A DNA stretch of 64,000 nt from Colias croceus (lineage: Eukaryota > Arthropoda > Insecta > Lepidoptera > Pieridae), in contig NC_059541.1 of NCBI RefSeq assembly GCF_905220415.1, positions 2,182,501-2,246,500 on the forward strand, read 5' to 3'. This document shows positions 23,847-35,100 of this stretch, in pieces (the stretch's first letter is position 1; each line of letters starts with the position of its first letter). Under the pieces are notes generated by a model. The model did not search any database. It worked only from the letters and a program-made list of their open reading frames with translations, and was not told the origin of the DNA. Both the position numbers and the translations under genes were made by a program.

Positions 23847-24309
23847 TTGAGGGCGAATATCTCGGCTATTTTTGATTTTAGAGAAAAGTTGTTCCTATAA
23901 AACATGCTTATATAAGCGTAATCTTTACGATAAAACAATAATAAATAGGTGTTATAATGATACCAACTCCATCAAAATTTTTTAAGTCCTGCGCCCCCTT
24001 TGCTTTAGTCCAACCCTTGCCTGCGACATATCAATATCTTAAATGTTTTACATTTCCGATAGCTATTTAGGAATTGTATAGATTTCCTAGGAAATGTGTA
24101 TAAAATAATTTATTTCACACATTTCCTTACAATTTTAGGAATTGCATACATTTCCTAGGAATTGTATACAATGACGGATTACATACATTTCCTGTAACAT
24201 ATATAAAACGTAACTCTGTGGCAATCATGTTAATATTCTAACAAATATATTCGCTTAACTTTTTTTAAAATAAAGTTCATCTAAAACATTAAAACGAAGA
24301 GAATAAAAT

Positions 24310-24480
24310 AATAAAGAGCGTGTGTGCCGAGATAACGTGTCAGAAGTGAAACTTCTTTGGCGAGATTTATAGATACCAAAATCACCGCCTTGCTCCATAA
24401 CATGACAGTTGCAGTATTACCATGACGCGTTCTTGAAATTTTTACTCTCAATGCGTCTAAAGAAGTTACACTTCAAAAGG
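24310..24480. repeat. interspersed repeat, shared with 9166-9340
   Basis: It runs from AAAGAGCGTGTGTGCCGAGA to AAGAAGTTACACTTCAAAAG, in the same orientation as the copy in the Gr intron. It lies inside the foldback centre, on the right side only. Confidence 0.55.
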
Positions 24481-24529
24481 CTATTATCTGTGTACAGTTC
24501 CACAGAATTTGAATTCTGCTCGAAAAATA

Positions 24530-25370
24530 TGTAAACGGTTGTAAGAAAAATATACCAAATTATCGACGGTTACATTGGGGATTTGTTAATAGCTGTCTCA
24601 GAAACCTTGAAAATGACACCCATGCCGAAAACATATAAAATGTCCGTCAGCACCATCTTGGATTCTAGTTTTGACCTCATATTGGTTAATAGCTACACCA
24701 AAAACCATGAAAATGACACCCGTGACGAAAAGATGTAAAGTTTTCGTCCGCGCCATCTTGGATTATAGTTTTGACCTCATATTGGCTAATAGCTACCCCA
24801 AAAACCATGAAAATGACACCCATGACGAAAAGATGTAAAATTTTCGTCGGCGCCCTCTTGGATTATAGTTTTGACCTCATATTCGTTAATAGCTACCCCA
24901 AAAACCATGAAAATGACACCCATCACGAAAATAAGTCATATTTTTCGTCGGCGCCATCTTGGATTTTAGTTTTGACCTCATATTGGTTAATAGCTACCCC
25001 AAAAACCATGAAAATGACACCCATGACGAAAAGATGTAAAATTTTCGTCGGCGCCATCTTGGATTATAGTTTTGACCTCATATTCGTTAATAGCTACCCC
25101 AAAAACCATGAAAATAACACCCATCACGAAAATAAGTCAAATTTTTCGTCGGAGCCATCTTGGATTTTAGTTTTGACCTCATATTCGTTAATAGCTACCC
25201 CAAAAACCATGAAAATGACACCCATCACGAAAATAAGTCAAATTTTTCGTCGGCGCCATCTTGGATTTTAGTTTTGACCTCATATTCGTTAATAGCTACC
25301 CCAAAAACCATGAAAATGACACCCATCACGAAAAAAAGTCAAATTTTCGTCGGCGCCATCTTGGATTGTT
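24530..25370 (-). repeat. 100-bp tandem repeat array, right arm of foldback
   Basis: Eight units in reverse orientation to 21633-22105. The GCGCCATCTTGGAT core recurs near 24651, 24751, 24851, 24952, 25052, 25152, 25253 and 25353, a period of 100-101 bp. It begins with ACGGTTACATTGGGGATTTG, the mirror of the left arm. Confidence 0.9.
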
Positions 25371-25528
25371 GTTTCATAAAAATAATATTTGTCATACTCA
25401 TACAGATCAACCAACATCATAATAGTCTTCCTACAGACTAGTACTTCAAAACTTTGCCGCTATTCCTATTCAACAACCCATAAAAAAGAGGGTCTCAGGC
25501 AAGGTAATTTTTAAAACATAATTTTAAA

Positions 25529-25976
25529 TCTATACATATAATAAATCTGTAGAAGGGTCAATTCTGTACATTGAAAATATTGAAAAAAATTACTAGCAGG
25601 GGGTGTTACTGGATCGATACCAAACCCAAATATGTGATTAAAAAAAATTTTGTCTGTCTGTCTGTCTGTCTGTATGTGAAGACAATGAAGACATCACGTG
25701 AAAACTACCGGTTCGATTTCGATGAAACTTGGTATAATTATACATTATTATCCTGGGCGTAAAATAGGATACTTTTGATCCTGGAAAAATACGTAGAAAA
25801 AAAATTGTTCTGTAGTAGGTACCGCGAACACACGTTGCGTATTATTATAGACCTAGCCGTATTTGGGTCCAATAGATATTTATAAGATGTCATTGTCCGA
25901 GTTACTCAAAATGGAGAAATAAACCATCCACGCAAAGACCGACATCCGCGCGGACAGAGTCGCGGGCGGAAGCTAG
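25529..25976 (+). mobile_element. non-autonomous Helitron, GTCT-microsatellite family
   Basis: It starts TCTATACATATAATAAATCT after A and ends CGCGGGCGGAAGCTAG before T, 448 bp. It is related to 4087-4561 and 42870-43386. Confidence 0.8.
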
Positions 25977-26084
25977 TTACAAATAATTGTAATATGAAAC
26001 TTGTGTTGATTTGAAGAATAAAATAGAAAATTTTATTTTTTTACATTTTTAGTTCTTTCGATTCCCGGCCGAAGAAAATGAATT

Positions 26085-26350
26085 TTTGAAAATCTTTGAA
26101 TGCAGGTCTATTTCTTTTTAAAAATAAAGGAATGTTTCCTTTCAGCAAAATTTGCTATCTCCAGTATTTCTAGTACTTTCACCCAGGGCACATCGAAAAT
26201 TTCCACACTGTATTTACAAACAAATTTACAAACAAATATACATATATAAATATGCAAATATTGCTCGTTTAATAGTATAGATTAAGAAGTTAATTTATTT
26301 ACACCAACAATAGGTAATAAAATTAAACTACTGATTTATTTATATTGTGG
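26085..26350 (-). repeat. outer inverted repeat, right arm
   Basis: This is the reverse complement, with differences, of 20320-20560. Just beyond it, CGCTCGGTTCTAATTAAAAC and GAGCGGCG form a further hairpin near 26370-26400. Confidence 0.7.
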
Positions 26351-27429
26351 CGTGCTCGCCGTTGTACTTGCCGCTCGGTTCTAATTAAAACGAGCGGCGA
26401 CTACAACGTGGTCGGGAGCAAAACTAGCACAGGTCCTCCCTCGATGACGTCCGGTTGGACTTTGGTGGCACTGGCGTGGTGCGCGCGAGTCGTAATTTAC
26501 GTATTATATTTTATATAAAAAAAATAAGGGCTAAATTATATATCTATCCAAAAATTCTTCTGTAAAACCTGATTAGTAAATGAAATGTAAAATTTTCATA
26601 AAAATAGCGTTTCCCTAATTCGCATAAAACTGTATCTGCTTTCAAAATCGATGCAACTTCTGATTTTTTTTTTATCGAGTTAAATGTTTAATATTGTGTT
26701 TCTATCCAAAAATTCCACTAGATCAAACGTTTATCTGTACTATATATTTTTTTAGGATTTTAAATATGATGATTTCTTTGAAAAAAACATGATTTAGAAA
26801 CATGAATTTCGTATCAAGGCCCCTTAAGTTGTTGAAATAAATTCGAACACGATAAAAAAGAGCTATAACTAACAAAGGGGATAAACGGCCACAGTCACAT
26901 ATGAATCTTAGTGAAACTCCAATAAAATACAATTAATAATGAAATCTATTAATGTACTATAATGGCAATATAATATAATAATACTATTACACCAAGATAT
27001 CACTAAAAATATTTAAGTATTATCGAACTTTAATACCTATATTTCCTGCTATCAACTTTCAAAAATATTCGTCTTCTCTGTAAAATGAAATTAAATAATA
27101 CGTCATCGGAAAAGATGAGACAGATCGAGTTAAAGTAAAAATTATATTAATTTCCCCAATATGTAAGCAGATAATTAAGAATGCATACATGTACACATAG
27201 GTATATTAAAAACAGATACTTGATGAAAAGAAACCTCTTAAAGAATGGTAAAACTTCTTATATAAAGTATTTAAAATTTTTAGTAAAATTCGACTGCTTC
27301 TCTTTTATCGCATTTCTATGAAATGAAAAAATTAAACAATAATACATAATTTATATTATACGAAAAATTGTCTAAAAATCACATTGAATTAAAAGTATTT
27401 TTGTAGATTATCCTTAGCAAATTTTGTGG

Positions 27430-29578
27430 TTATTTATTCTTCATAATTTGCGAAAATTGTAACATGCATATAAAGTAGTTAATGCTCAGAGAAAGGAATC
27501 CCAAGGGAAAGGCCATATTCATCGGGATAATGTTCCATACACTGAAATGTGTCGGATTTGCTTCATAATATTGTAACAGCGTCTTCATATCAGCTTTATA
27601 TCTTTCATCTGCAAATCAATACGACTATAATAATAAGTGTTTTAGCAAATAAAAGTTCTTTTAGGGTTCCGAACCAAAAAAGTAAATAACAGAACCCTTA
27701 TTAAAACACGTTTGTATGGAACCCGCGGTGCGCGAGTCCGACTTGGTCGGTTTTTATTTTTGCAAAAGTTTTCTAAAACTACGGACGATTTGCATCATAT
27801 GGGGTATAGTTTTTAATGAATAACATATAAAGTCAAGTATATACAGAACCCTCGGTGCACAAGTCAGACTCGCACTTGGTCGGCTTTTATTTTTGCAAAA
27901 GTTTTCTAAAACCACGGACGATTTGCATCATATGGGGTATAGTTTTTAATGAATAACATATAAAGTCAAGTATATACAGAACCCTCGGTGCACAAGTCAG
28001 ACTCGCACTTGGCCGGATTATTTCAAGAGGGATTTTAGACATACGAAAGGTATTATTTTATATTTATAGCTTACACGCATCCGATGTAATTTTATTCGCC
28101 AAACATAATCGTAGGCGATTCATATCCTCTGAAATCATTTCGAATGTGCCTCCACAGTAGAATATAATCAATGTATAATTTATTATACGAAATACTGAGT
28201 CGGAAATAATCGCAATACTAATTTCTTTACCTGTGAATAATTTAAAATTTTGTAAATTTTACTATATAAATAATAAATAATAAATAAATAAATATTATAG
28301 GACATTATTACACAAATCGACCTAGTCCCACAGTAAGCTCAATTAAGGCTTGTGTTGTGGGTACTAGGCGACGATAAATATAATATTTAATAAATACATA
28401 TATAGATAATAACACCCAGACCCAAGAACAAATAATTGAGTTCATCACACAAATATTTGACCTGACCGGGGATCGAACCCGGGACCGTCGGCTCAGTAGG
28501 CAGTTACTTTACCACTGCGCCAACCGCGTCGTCAAATATATACAGGTGGACAATGAGGCACAAGTGAAGTGATGTTATTTTCCTTGAGAAATATTAATTC
28601 TGTATGTTACACGATGATAATGATATTAATTGTACTAAAAAGTTATGAATTTTACTATAAAACTAAAAAATTTAGACGCATCCCCATAAAATTGAACTTT
28701 GCACGTAACACATACCTTCATATAAATAACTCATTATGATACGATATTGTAGACATAAAATATTGATTAAACAAAATACAGACATAGCGAGCATCTGCAA
28801 AAAAAATACAAATCTTCTTCACTTATTCTTCGATTTTGTGAAATTACGAAGAATATAGACAATTTTTTTATGACGCAACAAAACGACGAACGACGAAAAA
28901 AAATTATTACAACTAAATAATCACTTTTTACAAAATCGCTATTACCATAAGTTTCAACGGTTTCCCCACATCTTCAAAGCGTTGCTGAATCTTCTCATAT
29001 GACTCGATAGCTGCCCTTACGTTGAAACTTTCTGGATTTTGTAATTCCCTTTTCACTTTATGGGTATAAATTCGAACCCGACAAAAATAAAGAGCTATTA
29101 CTAGCAAAGGTGATAAAAGGCCACTGTCACCAATTATTCTGAGGGTAGCTCGTCTTAAATGGCGTATATAATTAAAATTGGTTATTACAGAGGAAAAAAT
29201 AATAATCGAACTATAATACATACAAATTTTGAAAAGAAAAATAAAAAGAAAACAACGTAGTATTTTCGAATAAGTTTTCCTATGTTTCATGCTATCAACT
29301 TTTGGATCGAAAACATAATAGTTTAAAACGTATTTGTCCTCAGTGTAAAATGAAATTAAATAATACGTGAAATATTCGGAAACCCGAATAATCATGTTAA
29401 CCAAAGGATAATCATCGAGTTGAAAATATACATTAAAGGATACATAAACAAATAAGTATACAGTAAAAAGGTACTTGATGAAGCGAAATCTTTTAAAAAT
29501 TGACAAAGCGCAATAATAACCACAGAATAATCTTAAATACATTAATAAATGTATTTTACAAACAAACTTCTCTTTCAT
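27430..29578 (-). CDS. gustatory receptor, complete four-exon model, 348 aa
   Basis: The model is exon 1 29578-28946, exon 2 28794-28716, exon 3 28230-28075 and exon 4 27608-27430 (1047 bp, in frame). It starts MKEKFVCKIHLLMYLRLFCG. Exon 1 has LISFYTEDKYVLNYYVFDP and ALYFCRVRIYTHKVKRELQN. Exon 2 is MLAMSVFCLINILCLQYRI. Exon 3 has NYTLIIFYCGGTFEMISEDM, with T where paralogues have M. Exon 4 ends INYFICMLQFSQIMKNK-stop. Intron 2 holds a tRNA-derived SINE and intron 3 a duplicated 120-bp repeat. It is the sister of 45798-47896. Confidence 0.9.
27655..28025. repeat. interspersed repeat with a tandemly doubled unit in Gr intron 3
   Basis: A GGGTTCCGAACC-to-AACCCGCGGTGCGCGAGTCC lepidopteran repeat is followed by two near-identical units, about 27765-27885 and 27887-28010. 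Each contains ACGGACGATTTGCATCATAT and ends AGACTCGCACTTGG. The paralogous intron (46020-46280) has only one, degraded unit. Confidence 0.65.
28295..28540 (-). mobile_element. tRNA-derived SINE
   Basis: On the minus strand the head reads GCGGTTGGCGCAGTGGTAAA (A box region), with a B box GGGTTCGATCCC at 28480-28469. A tRNA-unrelated body and an ATTTATT-rich tail follow. Pol III internal promoter boxes and length fit a SINE. It is absent from the paralogous intron at 46492-47062. A second member is at 49581-49832. Confidence 0.75.
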
Positions 29579-30625
29579 TTTGCTAGACGAGCGTTCTAGT
29601 AATCGTAATTCAGTTTACTATTGGGGTTATTCGATTAATCTATATGAGATATGGTTTATTTATAAATTATTAATATTCTAGTCAATGTTTTCATTATTTT
29701 GAGTGTTTCATATTTCAAATTGTGTGACGATAACAAAAACTAGATAGTTATCAAGAATATATAATTTGTGTTGTACGTACTTTAACATAAACAATTGATT
29801 GCTGATTCATGGAACTTAGATTAGAGAATAAGGTCTTAGTAAGATTATACGAATCTTTTCGTTTTTATATAATAAATAACCGGGTATAGAACCTGGCTTA
29901 TTTCTATAAAATGTTTATTATCTTATGCATCATCATCTGCAGGAACGCGAGCCTGCTACGTGTGACATCCGCCAACCTGCACTTGGCCGATGTCACAATA
30001 TGTCGAACTTTTGATTCTTCGACATGCCGGTTTCCTCACCTTCCTTCACCGTTTAGAGCAGTTGTGATATTATAAAATGTCATGTGATTTTATGCAGGCG
30101 CATAGTTACATGTATTTTACGGTAATTATATTACATGTATAATTTTTTTCTAAGTAACGTTTATTAAAAGCGTTCCCTAAAACTATGGTAGGTTCTAGTT
30201 CAGGATACATCGCCCATTTTTGCAAGTGACTACTATCAAGCTAATTTTCCGTTTGTAGCTTTATTTTGATGAGACGCCCAATAATTTCGTGTACGAAAGT
30301 CTCGATTGTGGTAGCTAAAAGAGATAACAAGGATAAAAATTTTTGATTTGATGGTTCTCAAGGTGGTGTGAATTCTAGGTGGTTTCCCCAATTATAGGCC
30401 TATTCCACCTGTAATGTATTGAGTTGCAAATTGAGTTCTATCGGCAAATATTTTGGTCAAGAAAAAGAGGGGTTTATGGGAATTTGTAACTAATTTAGAG
30501 AGTTCTCACTCTACCATGGTTACCATAATTCTAGGAACCATGATAACTGCATTATTACACTAAGTAATCATTTATTTTAAAAACAACTGAGAAATTATAC
30601 AATATCGATTTATTAAAGATTGTTT
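29579..30625. other. intergenic; old interspersed repeat at about 29925-30115
   Basis: The sequence ATGCCGGTTTCCTCACC and CCTTCACCGTTTAGAGCAG is a stretch I associate with common lepidopteran retroelement fragments. Homology to the 47.9-48.2 kb segment ends at about 29870. No gene was recognised. Confidence 0.5.
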
Positions 30626-30941
30626 TATGATTTATAATTAATCATTTGCGTAAATTGTATCATGCATATAAAATTGTTACTAAATAAAGGAATCCTAAGG
30701 GAAAGGATATATTCATCGGGATAATGTTCCACACACTGAAATTTGGCTGATTCACCATAAAATATTGTAATAGCGTCATCATAATATTGTCTGCCTTTTG
30801 TCTTGGATCTGCAACGCAATATGATTATGGATTTTTAACTGGTATAATAAAATACGAAAGACATTTTTAGGTTGGATTTGTTACTTGCATTAGTTAAACT
30901 GCTTTTAAAAATTTTAGGTTTAGAGCTTATTTTGGTTAGCT

Positions 30942-31176
30942 GGCACTATCAAATAGAATGCGTTATTGCGCGCGTCAGAAAGCCAACCTTACGCCTTCAT
31001 GACATACCATAGGTACTACGTGGTTATGTCGGATAGAATGCGTAGCGCGCGTCAGAGCATCGAAGCACTACGTCTTGATGTTACTACACTACGTACTACA
31101 GCAATTCGGCGTCATAGCACGGTGTCCGTTAACGCTCCACGCACGCGCAAAAAAAGCGTTCTATCTGGCAAAGCCT
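30942..31176. mobile_element. MITE-like inverted-repeat element
   Basis: The left end CAAATAGAATGCGTTATTGC and the right end, reversed, CCAGATAGAACGCTTTTTTT pair imperfectly. GCGCGCGTCAGA motifs recur inside. No coding capacity; ends are approximate. Confidence 0.45.
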
Positions 31177-31248
31177 TTAATTTATACTTAGCTTACATGC
31201 ATCAGAATATTATGTAATTTTATTGACTAAGCATAGTCGAAGTCCATT

Positions 31249-31719
31249 TGTGGAGTGCGTGATAATGAAGGTTAATTACACTAGGTACAGTACCTTTGGG
31301 TGATGCACAAATAACCACACACTCACAGTTTTAACGTTTATTACTCCACATAGAAGGAGAGAGACAATTATCAGATACAAGCAACACTTTGGACATGAAA
31401 ATACAAGAACAAAAAAGACACTGACTAGATGCGCATTCGGTAACTAAGATCGAACTGTTAATATTACAATTGTGAAGAAACTTGAATGCAAAGTATTACG
31501 ATCTACCCGCTGGATCCGTGATAATTTAGTCGCGGCACGCATACTACGCAAATACCGCGACTATGTCATGAAATAATAAATATTATAATTATTTTGTATA
31601 AGAGTAATGTATGTCTGTATTTCTTGTGTTTTTGTGTAATGAATGTTTGTGTTATACTTAAATACGAATATAAATATGAAATAAAATATTTAAATACTTG
31701 TTGTGTGTAATAAATACGT
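31249..31719 (-). repeat. outer element 3' LTR, distal part
   Basis: 471 bp matching 41115-41585. The remaining 41 bp are at 37018-37058. The break carries ACGT on both sides, the target duplication of the inner element. Confidence 0.9.
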
Positions 31720-32005
31720 TGTAACGCGCTGTACTTGACGTTCAATCGTAACCCGGGGTGGGCCCCTTCTCCGTCCCCCCCGCCTCGGCACCGCGCACCC
31801 CGCTCGCCCTAGCAGCGGCGCGGGCCGCAACAGTCGGCCATGATTCGTGCTAACGGTTACCTATGCGTCGCGCAGCAGCGCGTACGCCGTTAATTGTATT
31901 TTGATAATGTGTAAATGTAAGAAAATGTTATAATTTTATGTGTTAATGTATCTTAATAACATGTGTGTTAAAGTAAATAAAGTACTTTCAACCTTCAATG
32001 TTATA
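31720..32005 (+). repeat. inner element 5' LTR
   Basis: 286 bp, GC-rich in the first half with a CCCCCCC run. An AATAAAGTACTTTC polyadenylation-type stretch is near the end. Confidence 0.92.
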
Positions 32006-32122
32006 AGTGGCGCTCCAACTCGCGGCCGCGAACCAGTTTAAACAAGTTTGTGCCGGTCGACCGTTACGGTTTTCTTTGTTCCTGTGTTCCCGTTCTCTGG
32101 TACTAATACGTAAAGAGTGAAG

Positions 32123-35100
32123 ATGCCTCCACGTAAAGTACGAACGGACACAAAGGCAAGTGACGCTGACGCGCAGTCCAGCTCGGATGAAGATACCAAC
32201 AGACCTTCGCCAGTGCTCATGTCTGGTGACCAGCTGACTTCATTTCTTACCGCCTTCGCGAAGACTCAGGCGGAAGCAAATCGGCAGCTCGTCGAATCCC
32301 TCATGGCATCGCACGCGGCAGGTGGGTTTTCCGCGCCGACGCCCTCACCGACACCGTCGTCGACTAACAAAACAGGGAACATGTCCAAGTGTACGGCACG
32401 CTTCGATGGTTCTAACCGTGACCCGGAAGTCGTAGAAGCCTTCATCGACTCCGTCGAGATGTACAAAGAGTGTGCAATGGTTACCGATGACCTTGCGCTT
32501 CGTGGTCTCCCGATGCTGCTCCATGGTGAGGCTGCAGTATGGTGGAGAGGGATCCGGACGGAAGTGTCCTCGTGGTCCGAAGCCGTCAGACGATTACGAA
32601 GTATGTATGGTACTCCGTGTCCGGCTCATAAGCTATATCGGAAGATATTCGCTAACGAACAAAGTGAAGAACTCGCGGACTCCTTCATCATACGTATACG
32701 AGGCATGATTGCTAAGTTTCCTTACGTATTACCCGAAGAAGCTAAGATAGATATGATATACGGATTATTACATAAACGTATTCGCAAGCGATTACCTCGA
32801 GGTATGGTTAGCAGTATTGAATCGCTAATCGACAAAGCCCGAGATATAGAAGAATCCATTACGGAAAGTTCCAGTGCAAGTACTTCATCGCAGCCGGCGC
32901 CGGCGGGAACGACGCGCGAGCGGCACGTGCGGGAGGCCGGTACGCGGCCGCCGCGCGCCGCCGCCGCCGCCGCCGCTTCGTGCGTCAATTTGGCGGGAAA
33001 CGGTGTGACGTCCCCGTCGCTCAGTGGTACTCAGCAGTCGATCGCGAGTTCGCAGGTTCAATCCGTACGTAATAATATGTGTAACGAAGTGCAAAGTGTC
33101 GCTAAAAATAATACCGCGAGTGAAACAAAGTTATTCTGTGCGTATTGCAAAGGTCGAGGTCATACGCGTGATTTGTGTCCAAAGAAAGACTATAAAGTAT
33201 CGTCTTCTTATAATAATAAGTCTAGCCTTGTTTGTTATGGTTGTGGTGAAAAAGGGTATGTACGAACAAATTGTCCAACATGTAAAAATAACGTATCGAG
33301 TTTAAATTGTAATGTTCACAGTTGTAATGTAAACAGTTGTTGTAATGTTAATAGTTCAAATGAACCACAACCTTTACGTAATGTATTTTATTCAATAACT
33401 ACGACACAAGATTGTTTTAATGTTTGTAGTACGTCGAATAATACCATCGCGCAAGACCGCCCTATTTTAAATATTGAGATTTTAGGTTATTGTGGTTCAG
33501 CGCTTATAGATACTGCCGCCCGGCGTAGTATCGCGGGTTCATCGCTATATGCACTATTGTTACGTTTAAATGTTAAATTTAAATCACAGACTATGTCAAT
33601 TAGATTGGCCGATGGTAGTATTCGTACGAAAACTGTATTGTTAACATGTGTTAATGTGAATTGTATGTCTTTGTGTATTCCTGTTGAATTTGTTGTGTTT
33701 CCCGATGCGTCAAACAATGAAACGTTATTAGGGATAGATTTCATTAGTAAATCTAAGTTAGTTTTGAATTTTGATTCCATGACATGGTATACAGCTGATC
33801 GGCCTCAGTTCGTTCACCCCCTACTGACGGAGAGTTCTCGTGAGGTGGTGGATTGCGCCTCTCTCAACCTACTGAGGGAAGATGAGGGCGCGCTGTTGAC
33901 TGAGGAGGAGCGTGGGGGTTTGCAGAATCTTTTATGTGAGTACTCAGATATTTTCGATATAGTCGGAGAGCCGACTCCATTTGCGGAACATCACATCGAT
34001 ACCGGCGACCATCCGCCTATTGCTTCGCCCCCGTATCGCGTTACGCCTGCCAAGAAGGAGGTCATGCGCGCCGAGTTAGACAAGATGTTGGCGGAGGACG
34101 TGATCGAGGAATGTGAATCCGCCTGGGCAGCACCATGTGTCTTGGTACCAAAACGTAATGGTACGTATAGGTTTTGTGTCGATTACCGAAAGTTGAACGC
34201 GGTCACTAAGACGGATGCATACCCCATGCCGCGTATTGACGAGCTCTTACAGTCGACCAAGAAAGGTTGTGTAATGAGTTCCCTGGATCTTCGCAGTGGT
34301 TACTGGCAGGTGAGTACCGCCGATCGTGACAAAACGGCGTTCGTCACGCCTTTCGGTATGTACCGCTTCAAACGTATGCCGTTTGGCCTTAAGAATTCGC
34401 CAGCGACGTTTCAGAGGCTTATAGATCGTTTCCGATCAGGGTCTACTCTTGGCGGTAAGACTATTTTAGGTTATTTGGATGATCTTTTGGTGATTTCGGA
34501 AGACCTGGAGTCCCACCTATCAGATCTGCGTGCTGTATTTGAGCGTCTCCGTGTGTTCAAGCTTCGAGCCAACCGAGAGAAGTGTGTGTTTGCCAGAGAC
34601 CGACTCAAATACCTTGGGCACGTGATATCTCATGATGGTATATCACCAGACCAAGAGAAGGTAAGTGCTGTTATAGAAATGAAGGAACCGACAAACCTGC
34701 AACAACTTCGCACCTTTCTCCAAACCTGCTCATGGTTCCGCAAGTTTATCCCAGAGTTCGCCAAGGTGGCTGAACCACTTACTCGCTTAACAAAAAAGTC
34801 TCAGGCGTGGGTATGGAGTTTGGAGCAAGTTAAGTCTTTTGAAACTCTTAAGAAGCTCCTGACCACGGCCCCTATTCTTGTTCAAGCGGATTATACGAAA
34901 CCATTCGTATTGCGGACTGACGCCAGTAATTATGCACTCGGCGCAGCCTTACTCCAGGGGGAGTCACCGAATCAGGAACATCCAATTGAATATGCCAGCC
35001 GTCTGCTCACTCCGGCCGAGCAGAATTATTCCACCACGGAGAGGGAGGCTCTCGCAGTGGTGTGGGCAGTAGAACGATTCCGAGGTTACATCGATGGTCA

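Larger units (their letters stand above)
20203..26823. mobile_element. composite insertion flanked by TTAA
   Basis: TTAA occurs at 20199-20202 and 26824-26827, exactly where Gr exon 1 sequence stops and resumes. The inner ends are GAGCCCATGATTTTG and, reversed, GGGGCCTTGATACG, which resemble each other weakly. Inside lie inverted copies at 20320-20560 and 26085-26350, two opposed arrays of a 100-bp repeat, two Helitrons and a GC-rich retroelement. A TTAA target would fit piggyBac or Kolobok elements, but no transposase is visible, so the class is open. Confidence 0.45.
19835..27265 (-). pseudogene. gustatory receptor pseudogene split by a 6.6-kb insertion
   Basis: Exon 3 (19975 to about 19835) reads NYILIIIYLGGMFEIITGDM but stops short of the usual donor region. 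An exon 2 remnant lies at about 20070-20150. An exon 1 scrap encoding ELQNPTNFNVKA lies at 20157-20200. The exon 1 sequence then appears to resume at 26824 (RVRIYFNNL) and continues, heavily degraded, to 27265. Exon 4 was not found. Joining the two parts across the insertion is my inference, from the order of exon 1 pieces and the TTAA at each junction. The distal part is the duplicate of 42420-42869. Confidence 0.6.

Noticed and set aside
24771..25271. 166-residue repeat protein
   Set aside because: It is a read-through of the 100-bp tandem DNA repeat; the unit length drifts and breaks the frame.
28440..28540. Possible functional tRNA gene
   Set aside because: A and B boxes are present, but the sequence continues into a SINE body and the arms do not form a clean cloverleaf by eye.
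32885..33094. Arg-rich minus-strand frame
   Set aside because: Antisense shadow of the GC-rich linker in the inner gag-pol gene.
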